Origin: Berberis thunbergii
Lineage: Eukaryota > Streptophyta > Magnoliopsida > Ranunculales > Berberidaceae
Assembly (NCBI GenBank): GCA_003290165.1
Contig: QNQO01001162.1
Span: 62,001-126,000 of the forward strand
Direction of reading: 5' to 3'
DNA: 64,000 nucleotides
The translations under genes and the position numbers were made by a program. Below, one piece after another: positions 10,057 to 23,887 of the stretch (positions are counted from its first letter, which is position 1; each line of letters starts with the position of its first letter). Below the pieces are notes generated by a model. It was not told the DNA's origin. It worked only from the letters and a program-made list of their open reading frames with translations, and ran no database searches.

Positions 10057-13000
10057 ATGGCGTCGACTGGCTTGGTTGCTGGTTCAAAGCCAAAGAACAA
10101 GAAAAGTTGTGGTGTTTGCGGTGATGAGATAGGAGTCAAGGAGGATGGGGAGTTGTTTGTGGCATGTTACCATTGTGGATTCCCGGTGTGCAAACCTTGT
10201 TATGAGTATGAGAGAAGTGAAGGGAATCAGTGCTGTCCTCAGTGCAACACTCGCTATAAGCGTCACAAAGGTTCATATATTAACTCTCGAATTAAATGTT
10301 CACATACATATCAAACATGATATTAGCTAGCTAGTAATATTAGTTATGTTCAGGTTGCAGACTGAACAATACAAATGGAGCACCTAGTTACACTCTAGTG
10401 CAAATTGTTTTGGCCTGTCAACGAGTGAATTGAATTTTTTTAAATACCCTATGTATGATAATGTTAAAAAACATGTAATTGCTGTCAAACTAACTTTGTG
10501 ATTAATAGTATCATAACTCATGATTCGCTTGCTAGTAATATTAGTTATGTTTAGGATGCAGACTGAACAATACAAATGGAGTACCTAGTTACACCAGTGC
10601 AAATTGTTTTGGCTTGCCACCTGCGGCATAGTTTCTTTCTTATGGTTGTTACCCGGTCGGTCACACCTTGTTGATAGGTTGTGGTATCCTTTTAAAAAAA
10701 AACCCAACTCACCTTCCAAAAAAAATAAAAATAAAAATAAAATAAATAAATTGTTTTGGCCTGTCCACTGTCCAAAAATCTTGTGATGATAGTTACACGA
10801 GTGAGTTGATTTTTTTTTTTAAATACCCTATGTATGATAGTGGTAAAAAAACATGTAATTGCCAAAAGGTGCTAGCTTAACCGATAAAACTTGTGATGAA
10901 TAGTATCATAACTCATGATTCGTAGTACTCGATGTGATCTGGTTTGGTGCCGAAATTCTTCCTGGCCTGGGAAAACCAGCGAGGCTGCTGCCTGTATTTT
11001 TGCCCCCCTCTTTTAACAACCTTATTGGAAAATGTGTTTAAAGAGAAGGGGCAAAAATGTATTTTCCCCCCAAGCAGCAAACCAGGCAGGGACCCAGGCC
11101 CTCTAGAATTACTCGGTTTGGTGATATACCATCAAGTCACATCACATATCGATGAACCATAGCTGTTAGAGAGGTGGATGTCCAAAGTTTGCATTTTAAG
11201 CCAAACTTTGCATCACCACTATTTGGGTTTGTCCAAAATTTACACTTTTACATGATGACTGATACAGCTCATTTGAAACCCTGGATATATAAATTGGGGG
11301 CGTTCAAATTTAGGAGCGAAGAAATTTCTAAATAAAGTTAGGGTTTTACAGGGTGTGCAAGAATTCCAGGAGATGAAGTTGATATCGAAGATGCAGGCGA
11401 TTTCGAAGAGGGAATCGAAAAGATCCATCAACAACCCATTGCAGATCCTCCTCTTCCTACTAACCCCTCCGTAATTGACTCACTCAATCACTTCTAATCT
11501 CTTGAATTCTCAAATTCTAAACAAGTTTTTTGTTCTAAAGTTTTGATTTTGGAGTCTGGGGTGTATTTATTTTTTGCAGGAAAACGGTGATTATCATCCC
11601 CAACAATGGCACCCAAATGGTCCTGCTTTCTCTTCCATGGCTGGAAGTGGTAAGTATTTTTTGATGTCTTTCGAAAAAAAGTGTTCTTGATGAGTTTTTC
11701 ATCTATGAAATTTGAGGATTTGGTTTAAAAGTTTGGTTTTATTTGTTGTTGGTGGTAGTGGTTGGGAAGGATTTTGAAGCTGAGAAAGATATGTACAGTA
11801 ATGTGGAATGGGAAGAAAGGGTTGAGAAATGGAAGGCTAAGCAAGAAAAGAGAGGTCTGGTGAGCAAATCTGATGGTGGAGCAAATGATCAAGGCGAAGA
11901 TGATGATTTCCTGTACTGTCTTCTTCCTTTACTTACTCTGTCATTTTACACTTATCTTTGAAAACTTTGCCATAAAATGGACAATGAAAAAGTCACAGCA
12001 AAAGAAAAAATTTATATCTATTTTTCTAAATATTTTCTTACTTTAAAAAAAAGAGATGGTAAAAGGTCAATTCTCTTGGTATATCCAATACCAACACCTA
12101 TTGAAGTTATTTGCTTGTTTTATGAGGATAATTGCATATACATTGGAATTACTATATTTCTTTTGTCAGTTTGTGGTTGTAAAACTTCATTTATAAGTCA
12201 AATATTTATCAGTCGATACTGTTTAAGCATTCCTAGTTGTTATCTATTAAGCATGTCCTACTGAAACGGTACCTCTGCGATTCTGCGGTCTTTATTTGTT
12301 GTCTACTCAAATTCATTGAGCTTAATAAGTTTATGAATTTTTCAAGGAAAACCAAGATGAAATGCACTTTCAACCCCAAAAAAGTTATAACCACTAAAGA
12401 TAAAATTGATATGAACTTATTCATGAAGGCCAGATCAGAATTTGTTGAATTGTAAGAATCAAAATGACAAATAGATCGTTTTTTTTTTTCAGAATAAAAA
12501 AATTCAGTTACTTGATCCTATATACCAAGTTATAATTATGGTCATCATTAGTTGAGCTTGCTAAATATAACTAAAACTCCCTGTAAAATTAATGTACGAA
12601 TTACTGCTGCACATTCAAATTGTTACTTATCTGTAATAATTTGCAGGATTGCTGAGGCAAGGCAGCCATTATGGAGAAAAGTCCCTATCCCTTCAAGCAA
12701 GATCAATCCATATCGCATAGTCATTGTACTTCGACTCGTGGTCCTTGCCTTCTTCTTACGTTTTCGTATCATGACGCCAGCTGAAGATGCTTACCCTCTG
12801 TGGCTTATCTCCGTGATTTGTGAAATCTGGTTTGCCCTTTCTTGGATTCTCGATCAATTCCCAAAATGGTTCCCCATCAATCGTGAAACCTACCTCGATC
12901 GCCTGACCTTACGGTTCGAACGTGAAGGTGAACCGAACCGTCTTTGTCCAGTTGATGTGTTTGTTAGTACGGTGGATCCACTTAAAGAACCACCTATCAT

Positions 13001-16000
13001 AACCGCAAATACGGTGTTGTCAATCTTGGCCGTTGATTATCCGGTAGAAAAGGTGAGTTGCTATGTTTCGGATGATGGTGCTTCGATGCTTCTATTTGAC
13101 ACGCTGTCTGAGACAGCAGAGTTTGCAAGGAGATGGGTGCCATTTTGTAAGAAATATAGTATTGAACCAAGGGCTCCTGAGTTTTACTTCAGTCAGAAGA
13201 TTGACTACTTGAAGGACAAGGTGCAGCCTACTTTTGTCAAAGATCGAAGAGCCATGAAAGTAAGTTTTATATGCAAGATTTCTGTTTTCTTTTTGGTTTG
13301 TGTATGTTCATGCCGAAGTGTGTGTTTATTTGCATCTGAAAACCAAAAGCTTCCTGCTTTTGAAAAGTTCAGATATGGAAGGACTGAAATTTCTTTAGTC
13401 CAAATGATAACATTTTAGACAATTTATTTTCGTTGATAGATAAATATTTAATTTGTTAAAAACAAGTTTATCAAAAACTTCACATTGGAGATAAAGATTA
13501 ATCCTAAAGACTGATGATTCATTGTTGAATATGAATGGCAGAGAGAATACGAAGAATTCAAAGTGAGGATAAATGCATTGGTAGCAAAGGCTCTAAAGAA
13601 GCCAGAAGAAGGTTGGGTCATGCAAGATGGGACTCCATGGCCTGGAAACAACACGAGAGATCATCCTGGCATGATTCAGGTTAGTTTGACACGAAAACCC
13701 TCAAGCGTTTCCAAAATAAACTATTTGAGTCTCCAAATTACTCAACAGCCATACATACTAGTCCGAGACTATAATCTGAACCCGATAGTTTCATAATGCA
13801 CCTTGGTTCCGAGCATATGCTCATTGCCAAACCAGAAAAATAAAGTATAAAATCCCGTGAAACTGAGTTTTTGGGTGCTTTTGTGAGATTGTTGGCTTTG
13901 GCTACAAATAAAATTTAAAATTTTAAGTTAAATAGGGGAAGTTGCTACGTGTACCCAGCTGTTTGGCTCGATGCTCCCAACTTTATTTCTAATTTAATTT
14001 TTAAGAAGTGTTCGGTTTACCCAACCAAATTTTGTTAATGCTAAAATGTACAAAATATGTTACTCATATTGTTGATTAGGGACTTTGTATAAAGGATTCC
14101 TAATGTAAATGTGTGGACGTCATATTTTTTTAGGTTTTGAATGCAAAATTTGAAATTTGATATAATAGTTGCAACGATTTTGAAATTTATATATTGATTT
14201 ATATTTTTTATTTTTAATATCTATTGGTTTTGTCAACCCTTATATGGTCAATGAACTCATTGAAATTTAACGAATGTGTGACTGAATTTTAGTTTTATAG
14301 TTTAAATATGATGCTTACTTTTGTTCTTTTATTCAATAGCCAATTAACGCTCATAAAAGAGAAAATTTCACACCAAATGATTTTTATTACTACAAAATAA
14401 AAAGATAAGTTGGTGTTAAATACATTAAGCTGGTGCAATAAAGTGAAACATCCCAAACTACTGGTGCAACAAAGAGTTGGTGCAACCGAGCCAAATAGTC
14501 GAGTACACGTAGCAACTCCCTAGATAGGGTTGTAGTCAGCTTCACTGTTTGTCAATGGAATTGATATGGATCTATATTTACAAAGTTGGGTTGTGCTTGG
14601 AGGCGCATGTAACTAAATAAGAGTACATGTTTGTGTTGCTATGTGTGAAACACTGAAACTAGAAAATTGATATGCAGGTGTACCTTGGAAGTGAGGGTGC
14701 ACTTGATGTGGATGGTAAGGAGCTTCCACGACTTGTGTATGTTTCTCGTGAGAAACGACCTGGATATAACCACCACAAGAAAGCTGGTGCCATGAATGCT
14801 ATGGTGAGTTCAACTTGTATGAAGACAAGTCTTTTAACATGAGTATTTTGATTCAATTAATAATGATGCATTGGCTCCTTATGTCATATGATCTAGGTTC
14901 GAGTGTCAGCAGTGCTTACAAATGCTCCCTTCTTGTTGAATCTTGATTGTGATCACTACATCAACAATAGCAAGGCCGTGAGGGAAGCTATGTGCTTTTT
15001 AATGGATCCTCAACTGGGAAAGAAGCTTTGCTATGTACAGTTCCCGCAGCGGTTTGATGGGATTGATCGACATGATAGATATGCTAATCGCAATGTTGTA
15101 TTCTTTGATGTAAGTTCATTATACATAAACCTTTAATTTATCATCAATATATTTACATCATAATAGCAATAATGTCAATAAGCTCATGAACATCTCAGTG
15201 AAAGAATTAATATGATCTTTATAATCTCATAATAAACTCTCTTTTTGATATGTTGTATTTTCAGATCAATATGAGAGGGTTGGATGGGATCCAAGGACCA
15301 GTATATGTTGGTACAGGATGTGTTTTCAACAGACAGGCATTGTATGGATACGACCCACCAGTGTCTGAAAAGAGGCAGAAGATGACCTGTGATTGCTGGC
15401 CTTCTTGGTGCTGCTGTTGTTGTGGGGGCTCAAGAAAGAAAAAAGCAAAGTCAAAATCTAACAAGGGAGGTAGAGGGCTCTTGGGAGGATTCTACAACAA
15501 GAATAAGAAATCGAAAAACCTTTCAAAGAAAGGTTCCCTTGTATTTGATCTGGAGGAGATTGAAGAAGGGCTAGAAGGATATGAAGAGTTAGAGAAGTCG
15601 TCTCTAATGTCACAGAAGAACTTTGAAAAGAGGTTTGGTCAGTCACCTGTGTTCATTACATCAACACTCATGGAAGAAGGTGGATTCCCTCAAGGGACTA
15701 ATTCTGCAGGTCTGATTAAGGAGGCTATTCATGTCATTAGTTGTGGGTATGAAGAGAAGACTGAATGGGGCAAAGAGGTACTTCTTTTGTTTCACATTGT
15801 AGATGCAATGTCTTTATGTTATGGAAGGGATGCATGTTTCTTAAATCTGAAATTATTAGTAATGGTCAAGTTAAATGAGAGAAAAAATCTAGGTAGACAC
15901 AGCCGAAGTAGTTTTGAAGCCATTAGCACATATTTTTACTAGCAAAATCAGTTGTGTATTAACGAAGATATTTTAAAAAGACCCCACAACCTTCTTTCTG

Positions 16001-17378
16001 GTATGAATATTTAGTGTTGCAAAGTTTTGGAGTTTGTTAGAATGATCCCACAAATATGTCATCATCCATGTGAACTTCACTATATAGAGTCTAATCATTG
16101 CTTATTAATGTGCATACTTGGCTAGAAAAGTGCCCATGATGGCCAAGTATTGGTCCTGAAAATACTTCCATTGCTTTTGCAGATTGGATGGATTTACGGC
16201 TCAGTGACAGAGGACATATTGACAGGGTTCAAGATGCACTGCAGAGGATGGAAGTCAGTGTACTGTATGCCTAAAAGACCTGCCTTCAAGGGGTCAGCTC
16301 CTATTAATCTTTCAGACAGGTTGCACCAAGTGCTGAGGTGGGCTCTTGGCTCAGTTGAGATATTTCTAAGTCGCCATTGCCCTTTATGGTATGGTTATGG
16401 AGGAAAACTCAAGTGGCTTGAGAGGCTAGCTTATACTAACACCATTGTCTACCCATTCACTTCCATCCCTTTGCTTGCCTATTGCACAATTCCTGCCGTC
16501 TGTCTTCTCACTGGAAAGTTCATTATCCCAACTGTGAGTACATACTAATTTTCCTTTATGCAAGTTATATGGAATAATTTACAGAGAGATTGCACTTACT
16601 GCAAGAAGATTATGAAATGACTCTTGATTGGTTTATAATATAATTGCATTGCTACGATATAACTATTAGAAATTCACAAATAGAAACACAACAAATTCTA
16701 GTTTGCTTCATAGTTCATACAATGATTGAAACTCCCATTGATGTATAGGTTCAGAAGCTTTGTTCGTTTCTCTAATTACAGTTTCATATGTTTCAGTTGA
16801 CCAACCTTGCTAGTATATGGTTCTTGTCTCTTTTCATCTCCATCATAGTAACTGGAGTGCTTGAGCTTAGGTGGAGTGGTGTTAGCATCACAGATTGGTG
16901 GCGTAATGAGCAGTTTTGGGTGATTGGAGGTGTTTCAGCTCACCTTTTTGCTGTTTTCCAAGGCCTGCTTAAGGTTCTTGCTGGAGTTGACACCAACTTC
17001 ACTGTCACTTCAAAGACGGCAGACGATGATGAATTTGGTGATCTCTACCTCTTCAAATGGACTACTCTTCTCATACCACCAACCACACTAATTATCTTGA
17101 ACATGGTTGGAGTTGTGGCTGGAGTGTCTGACGCCATTAACAATGGATATGGCTCATGGGGTCCTTTGTTCGGGAAGTTATTCTTTGCTTTCTGGGTGAT
17201 TGTTCACCTGTATCCATTCCTCAAGGGTTTGATGGGGAGACAGAACCGGACTCCTACTATAGTAGTCCTCTGGTCAGTTCTTCTCGCCTCAGTTTTCTCA
17301 TTGGTTTGGATCAGAATTGATCCTTTCTTGCCCAAGCAAACGGGCCCAATCCTTAAACAATGCGGGGTTGAGTGTTGA
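10057..17378 (+). CDS. CESA4: Cellulose synthase catalytic subunit, CESA4/IRX5 type
   Basis: This enzyme adds glucose from UDP-glucose to growing beta-1,4-glucan in the plasma-membrane rosette. CESA4 works with CESA7 and CESA8 in secondary walls. Eleven exons: 10057-10270, 11352-11470, 11580-11649, 11759-11912, 12647-13259, 13542-13679, 14678-14803, 14897-15109, 15265-15777, 16183-16533, 16797-17378. They sum to 3093 nt (1030 residues) with every phase consistent. The N-terminal RING-type zinc finger has cysteines 18, 21, 37, 40, 45, 48, 60 and 63. Two membrane helices lie at about 208-260. Catalytic motifs are DD (328-329), DCD (495-497), TED (729-731) and QVLRW (769-773). The Cys-rich class-specific region is in exon 9, and six C-terminal helices follow. 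The CESA4 call rests on [30 protein letters not shown] and the end QCGVEC. No damage seen. Confidence 0.96.
10326..10930 (+). repeat. Tandem duplication inside CESA4 intron 1
   Basis: A roughly 200-bp block ('tagtaatattagttatgtt' to 'tcataactcatgattcg') occurs at 10326-10530 and again at 10530-10930. The second copy is interrupted by about 125 bp of extra sequence (about 10620-10745), which contains an A-rich stretch and after which 'ttgttttggc' is repeated. The two copies differ by point changes and small indels, so the duplication is not recent. Confidence 0.7.
10950..11114. mobile_element. Foldback MITE, Mutator-like family, copy 1
   Basis: A 165-bp element in CESA4 intron 1 flanked by a perfect 9-bp direct repeat GGTTTGGTG (10941-10949 and 11115-11123). 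The right end read inward is GAGTAATTCTAGAGGGCCTG and the left end carries 'aattcttcctggcctggg'. Almost the whole element is an imperfect hairpin: 'tttttgcccccctc' pairs with 'gaggggcaaaaa'-like sequence. 9-bp target duplications are the mark of Mutator-like elements. Related copies are at 34165, 34337, 35777 and 46495. Confidence 0.72.
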
Positions 17379-18055
17379 TCATGTCATCCCCAGTTTCTGT
17401 TCTTATTCCTCACACTTATCTGTTTTTTCTTTTTTTAAATGCTAATTTCTAAAGAGTGTTCATATGTATAGTGGTTGCAAGCATGGGAGTGCATCAGATA
17501 GATTTTGTTTGTACTTTTTGAAATGAGAAACATGATCATCCAAGGATCTTGGTAAGAAAAATGATGAAATTGGGTTGTTCATCAAAATTTAGCTTTTTCA
17601 TGTATAATTTTGTCTATCTAAAATATTGAAATGCTGGTTGATCATCGACTACCTTAAGGCGATAATTAAGCACATAGCCACCAAGAATTTCATCAGGGAT
17701 ACATCAATCATACAGCAACGCTTGCACACACATACTTCTAGGTGTTGCCTATCAATTCCTTTGTAGGAGGTCCATCATGTTAGTCTTTAAACATTCTAGG
17801 CTCTTATACAAACAGTGACTCTCACCATGTAAACTGATTGGAGTGGAAAATGTAATACGTTTGAACAACGAATTAATGAAGCTAATAAATACATAATCAT
17901 CTTACTAACAGATCAGACAGTACCAAAGGCCAATTGCACAAAGATAATATCTACAAATATTCACATTGCTATGAGAAAACTAAAAAATGATCATGTATTC
18001 AATACAAATTGGAAATCCAATTTAAAATCTTACAAAAGGTTGAAAAAAATTCGAG
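17379..18055. other. Convergent 3' intergenic region
   Basis: This is the spacer between the ends of CESA4 (plus) and the receptor kinase (minus). It should hold both 3' UTRs and polyadenylation sites. I see no ORF or repeat of note. Confidence 0.5.
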
Positions 18056-21000
18056 CTATTTTTGGAGGTTCACAAGTTTATTCATGGTGATTGTGCCTAA
18101 AGGCTCTGACAAATACCCTTGTGTGTGAGCAGACAACTCTTGAGCCACAAAACGCATATGAGGCCGTGACTCAGGTTTGGTTCTGGTGCATGCCAGAGCC
18201 AAATTAACTACAAAAACTACCTCCTCTGCCAATTGACCCGTTGGAGGCAGAAGACGTTGGTCCAACAAATCCTTCAATAGCAAATTCCAATCGCTTGATG
18301 TAGCTGTTGATAAGTTGGATATAAGCTCTCCTGGATGTCTTCCCATCATCACTTCTAACATGACCACCCCAAAGCTATATACATCGCATTTTTCTGTCAC
18401 CTTCAATGTGTAAGCAAGCTCTGCAATTACAAGACCAAATCAAAACATGTAAACATTGGTGAACGTAATCTATTAGAAGGATAAAGCGAAAGACAAATTC
18501 TTGTCGAAAGTGAGACAGTTTTCTTTTGCAGGAATGCTTTGGTTTCCTTTGCAGCCAGGCATGTTATTGTGCTAGTTTGAAAGCATATTCAGGAATTATT
18601 CTATACCAAAAAATGAACAAGGGATTGGTAGAAGGTTTAGCTTACCTGGAGCCATGTATCCGTAAGCGCCAGCAACACTAGTCCAGGTGGATGCATCTGT
18701 ACTCAACAACTTTGCAGTTCCGAAGTCAGCCAGCCGTGCTTCAAATCCTGCCTCAAGTAAGATGTTGTTCACTGATATGTCACGGTGCACTATAGTGGGT
18801 GTGCAGTCATAATGCAAGTAAGCAATAGCATGCGCCACACCTCGGAGAACTTTAACCCTTGTAACCCAATCTAACTGTTTTCCCCCTTCACTCCCATATA
18901 AAACGTTCCCCAGACTACCTCTTTCTACATACTCGTACACCAAATACATAGATTCCTGCTTGGAACAGAATCCATACAGCTTAACTATATTCCGATGCCG
19001 AACCTCAGTTAACGTACGGATTTCATTCTGAAAACTTCTTTGATTGGTCTGCGGTACATCACTCAAACTTGACATATTGAGTTTCTTCACAGCGACAATG
19101 CGACCTGTCTGCAATTCCGCTTTGTAAACATACCCAAACCCTCCTCTTCCAATACAGTACTTGTCATTGAAGTTATCGGTGGCTTTCGCGATATCACCAA
19201 AGGTGAAGTTTCCTTCTTTACTCCATATGAGTGATTCGGAACTGTCATTATCCTTGTAAATACTTACAATCTCTTCATCAAACCGACTGTGTTTCCTACG
19301 CATGATTATAATTGTGGCAATGACTGATGCAAGAAACAAAGTGCTCACAATGACTACAATTACTATGACAAGAACTTTCTTGTTGTTCTTACCAGACCCA
19401 TTGCTGTTTGAACCAGAACCACAAAAAGATAAGCCTTCTGCATTCCCACATAAACCTGAATTCCCTACAAAGGCTTCAGGGTTTGCTTGGAAAACAGTAC
19501 TGGTTGGAATCGGACCATTCAATCTGTTGAATGAGAAGTCGACAGACTGTAGACTAAACATGCTGGAAAATGTAGGTGGAATTCCACCTGAGAGCATGTT
19601 GTGGGAGACATTTAGTTTCTCGAGTGATCTCAGCTTGGCAAGACTCTGAGGGATCTCGCCAGATAGGGAATTGTTGCTAAGATCTAAAAACAACTGCAGT
19701 CCAACCAAGTTGCCGAGTGCAGGTGGTATGCTACCTGATAAATCGTTGTTGCTCAAGTTCAACTGCAGTAGCCCTTTGCAGTTTCCAAGCCCTTCAGGTA
19801 TATTGCTGGTAAATGCATTTTTGGACAAGTCGAGAGTTTGTAGATCAGTTAGATTCCCCATGCCACTAGGGATCTCCCCTGTTAACTGATTGTGACTCAA
19901 GTTGAGCTTGAATAGCACTTGAAGATTCAGCAGTTCGCTAGGAATGTTTCCCGTCAATTCGTTTGACGACAAGCTCAGATCACGGAGTTGTGTCAACTTT
20001 CCAAGCTCGGTTGTGATTTCACCTGAAATTCTGTTTCCATCTATGTGCAAATAAGTCAGTGATTCACATTCTCCCCACTCTGCATTCAGTTCACCAGACA
20101 GTTCATTCCCCCCAACATCTAAGAAAACAAGATCAGGATGAACTCCAAATGCATCCGATATATTTCCACTTAAGTGGTTATCTTCAAGTCGGACTCTGAT
20201 TAGTCTTGAGCAATTTTTTAAGCAATCTGGCAAAGGACCTGTGAAGTTATTCCCATTTGCTGTGAAGTATTCGAGGGAGAAGCCGTTGCACAGCCTTGGT
20301 GGCAATTCACCTGAGAAGCTATTGTTTGCAAAGCTGACATTGGCCAACAACAACATGTTTTCACCAATAGCCTTTGGAACATGACCTGAAAAATTATTGG
20401 TGAACAATGAGAGATGCCGCAAGTTCTCAAGCTGAGCAAGTGTACTCGGTAACTCTCCGTGCAATTGATTGGTATTGACATCAAACTCAGTCAAAAGTGT
20501 CAAGTTTCCTATCTCCGGTGGGATGGTACCTGTCAGATTGTTGTCGAAAAGCTGCAAAACTGAAAGTTGTGTGAGGTTTCCTAATGTGTGAGGTAATGGT
20601 CCTGTGAGCCTATTCATGGAGAAGTCCAATTCCCACAAGTCTATCAGGCTTCCAATCTCTGGTGGGATTATATCAGAAAATTGGTTACTGAAGAGGTAGA
20701 GATAATTGAGATTTGTCAGTTGGCCAATCTCTGCAGGGATCTTTCCAGTGAATGAATTGTTCTGGATTTGGAAGGAGGTCAATTGTCTCCAGCTAGTGAT
20801 AAAGTCAGAAGAGATCTGACCACTGAGAAAATTATTAGACATAGCCAATATAGTTAACATGGTAAGATTGGATAGAGAAGGAGGGATTTCCCCGTTCAGC
20901 GAATTCATCGAAAGGTCTAGATAAGTGAGATTGGTACAATGACCGAGCTCATTAGGAATGGTTGAATTCAACCGAGCATGGTTAATGTCAAGTTTCTCAA

Positions 21001-21943
21001 GCATCCTAAGTTGGCCTATCGAAGGAGGAATCGGCCCACCAACTGAAGTAAGGTACAATTCAAGAATGTGAAGATTGGAGAGTAGCCCAATATTGGATGG
21101 TATTGGCCCGGTGATTTTGTTCAATCCAAGACGTAGATCTTGGAGGAAGACAAGCTTGGTCAGGTTCTTGGGTAAGTCTCCTTCAAATGAATTGTCAGTA
21201 AGATTGAGGAATTGAAGGCTAACCAAATTAGTTATTGAGTCGGGTATTGGACCTGTGAATTTATTCTGTGCTAAATCAATGTAGGTGAGGTTCAAACAAG
21301 AAGAAATGAATGGAGGAAAGTCTGAAGTAATCTCATTAAGAAAAAAACTAAGATGCCTGAGATGAGGCATTGGGGAGAACCTTACCCAATCTGGAGACTT
21401 GAAGTAATTTGATCCAAGGTCCATGTACCTTACTTTCTGGAGACTAGTTAACTGATATGGGATTGGACCCATGAGACTGTTGTTTTGTAGGCGAAGCTCT
21501 TGGAGTTCTGATATGTTTCCGAGCTCTGGAGGAATGGCGTTGGTGAAGTTATTGTTACCCAAGTCCAAGACTGTGAGCTTGGAGAGGTTGCCAATGGTTG
21601 AAGGTAGGCTGCCATTGAGATTGTTGAGATTGAGATTGAAAAGTGTGAGGTCAGGGAAGGATGTGAAGTTGAATTGGTTTAGTGTGCCATTGATATTCAT
21701 AGAGGTGAGGACTAGTTCTGCGACGGTTCCTTCCTTATTGCATGTGATGCCGGTCCAGTTGCAGAGGTTTGGGATATTGGTGATGGACCAGGAGCTGAGA
21801 GATGGAGGTAAAGTGGATGAAGGTAGGCTGGACTTCCACTTGATAAGAGCTTCTGCTTGTGTTCTTGGTGTAGATGATGTTTTCAGTGGGAGAAGAAACA
21901 GAAAGAAGAGGAGAAGATAGAGAGGTTTCTGAATTGGTGACAT
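18056..21943 (-). CDS. LRR receptor-like protein kinase (MIK2-like, LRR-XII/XI group)
   Basis: A plasma-membrane receptor kinase expected to sense an extracellular ligand, probably a peptide. Two exons, 21943-18646 and 18420-18056, join in phase within the kinase activation segment (GYMAP|ELAYTLKVTEKCDVYSFG), giving 1220 residues. A second in-frame ATG 21 nt upstream (21964) is possible, but MSPIQKPLYLLLFFLFLLPL gives a better signal peptide (1-23). An LRR N-terminal cap (about 27-68, CNWTGITC) precedes a long LRR array. A single helix lies at about 860-885 (VLVIVIVVIVSTLFLASVIA), and the kinase domain at about 913-1205 has the GRGGFG loop, VAVKKLN lysine, HRD (about 1053) and DFG (about 1072). 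It is therefore an RD kinase with all key residues present. It is similar in layout to MDIS1-interacting receptor-like kinase 2 relatives. The ligand is unknown. Confidence 0.9.
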
Positions 21944-21964
21944 AACTAATGTACAGATGAGCAT

Positions 21965-23010
21965 TTTTGATTTGTTGATGGTGATTCAGTTTCACTAGTT
22001 TTGTTCTAACATTTTTGGGATGGTATGGCAATAAATGGTATGGTAGATAGAGGAAGAGTCAAAGATAGGCAACTATGGGTTGGGTTGTACTGGGAATGCA
22101 GCGTATGAAATCCCAAGGTCAAAGTCTTAATTGATGGTTAGGGTTTGGGCTTTTTCTGTAGTTTTGTTATCATCTGCATGTGTAATTTGTCTCTTGACCT
22201 AATCAGATAAGTCTGATTTTGCTAGATATAAAGAACAGAAAAGTAATTCTCTTTACTTTTATTGGGTTCTTTTTGGATCTTAATCACCAAGTTGAGTGAG
22301 TTGCAACTTGAAAAGGAGAAGCAATTATTGAATGACTGCCAACCAAACCCATGCAATGTGAAACAGATAATGATCACATATTTGTTGGTACATGCACCTC
22401 TTTTTCCCGAATTTTATATGTTTGCTATGCTTCCTATTTCTTGTTTTTTGACTTTATATACTAAAATAAATGTATAAAATTGGTGCAAGTTGAGGAGAAT
22501 AAGTTGTTGCTGATAGACTTTTAAAACTGATATCACCATGAACAAGTGGGATATAAACAAGGAACAAGGAAGGTCTAGACCACTGGATGATGTGTATCTT
22601 AATCTTGTTCGTTCAGGGTCCTCTGACTTTCCTATTAGTTTGAATATTCTTAGTTTTTTTTTTCCCACTGAAAATGAAGAAGAATAAAAGGGTTTGCTGG
22701 GAGTGGGAACATAGACTGTGTTGGGCTATCAAACAAAACACAACAACACGCTTTGGTACAATCTGCGGGTTGTGACCAAATCGAATCGAATCTAACGTGT
22801 ATAAATCATGAAGAACGCCGGATGGTTGACCCACTGTCCGTGATTCAATGGCAGAATATAATAATAAAATAAATTTTATAAAAAAAAAAAAAAACAATGT
22901 AACCAAGGCCAAAGATCGGTTGAATATTAGGTTTATCATTTGAATCTCCAGGAAAATGAATGAGTTTAGCCGCCCACCCTATGGTTGACATTTAAATCGC
23001 GATTACACTA
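21965..23010. other. Receptor-kinase upstream region and spacer
   Basis: The presumed promoter of the minus-strand receptor kinase lies at 21965-22300. The rest is AT-rich spacer ending at the LTR element. ORFs at 22262-22939 look like chance frames. No TATA box stood out. Confidence 0.4.
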
Positions 23011-23578
23011 TGATGATGCATCAAAATAGATCGATCGTCATAGTCGTACACGTGGCATAGAGATACATCATGAGGATATAACGTCCAATCTATTGGGCCA
23101 GTTTATAAAGCCTAAGAAGAATAAAGCCAATTACAAAGACCCACATAAGGCCCGCCAATGAGAAGACATAAACGGAGACCGGATCCAAGCTTGAACGAAT
23201 CGGAGCCCAAATTCAGGCCCGACACAAGTTCTCTCATAAAGAAGAGGAACGTTACACCAAAAAGAGTCGTGGGAAGAGTTACGCCTCCACGGACGCATCT
23301 CCATTAAGGAGGAGATTGTTATAAGAAACATTTCATTTCATTGTGCCTCACATGCTTAAGTCACACAGATAATTAACCGTGACCATTATAAAAGGTAAAG
23401 GGAACATTCGACACAGGTATGCAACTTTAATTGAGTTTTGTTCAAATTTACTTCCTTATTCAAACAGAATTGTTGAATTAAACAACGGAGTGCCTTCGAC
23501 CACCAAAAAGGTGGTCATTGGCAGTTTAACATCTGTTTTGCAGGTCAAACTCACGGAAGGATGATTTTTAATGCATCA
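23011..23578 (+). repeat. 5' LTR
   Basis: A 568-bp LTR, TGATGATGCATC...ATGCATCA, matching 32897-33459 along its whole length with scattered substitutions. The PBS-like TTGGCGCCGTC begins 2 bases after its end. Confidence 0.88.
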
Positions 23579-23887
23579 ATTTGGCGCCGTCCGTGAGGAA
23601 CGACAAGTTTCCTTTCTAAAAACAAGATCCACAGTGACAAAGCTCACCATAATTTGATAGAAGATCAACAAGCCATCAAAACAAATGACACACTCTACAA
23701 ATCCTCAACCTAGTAATGATCGCACGACTCTCCCACTAGCAACGATGCGTCACAAACAACTCATGAACAAGAGGTAGCCCGAATCATCGGACCAATAGCG
23801 CCCGAGAATCCAGATCCACAACATGCAATAGCCCAGACAACCCAAACATTCAACGACGCTGCCACAGATCCCCGGGTAGACCTGCTA

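Noticed and set aside
15261..15646. Minus-strand and alternate-frame ORFs in CESA4 exon 9
   Set aside because: Shadows of the class-specific region of CESA4.
19302..21920. Plus-strand ORFs across the receptor kinase
   Set aside because: Antisense shadows of a leucine-rich repeat array.
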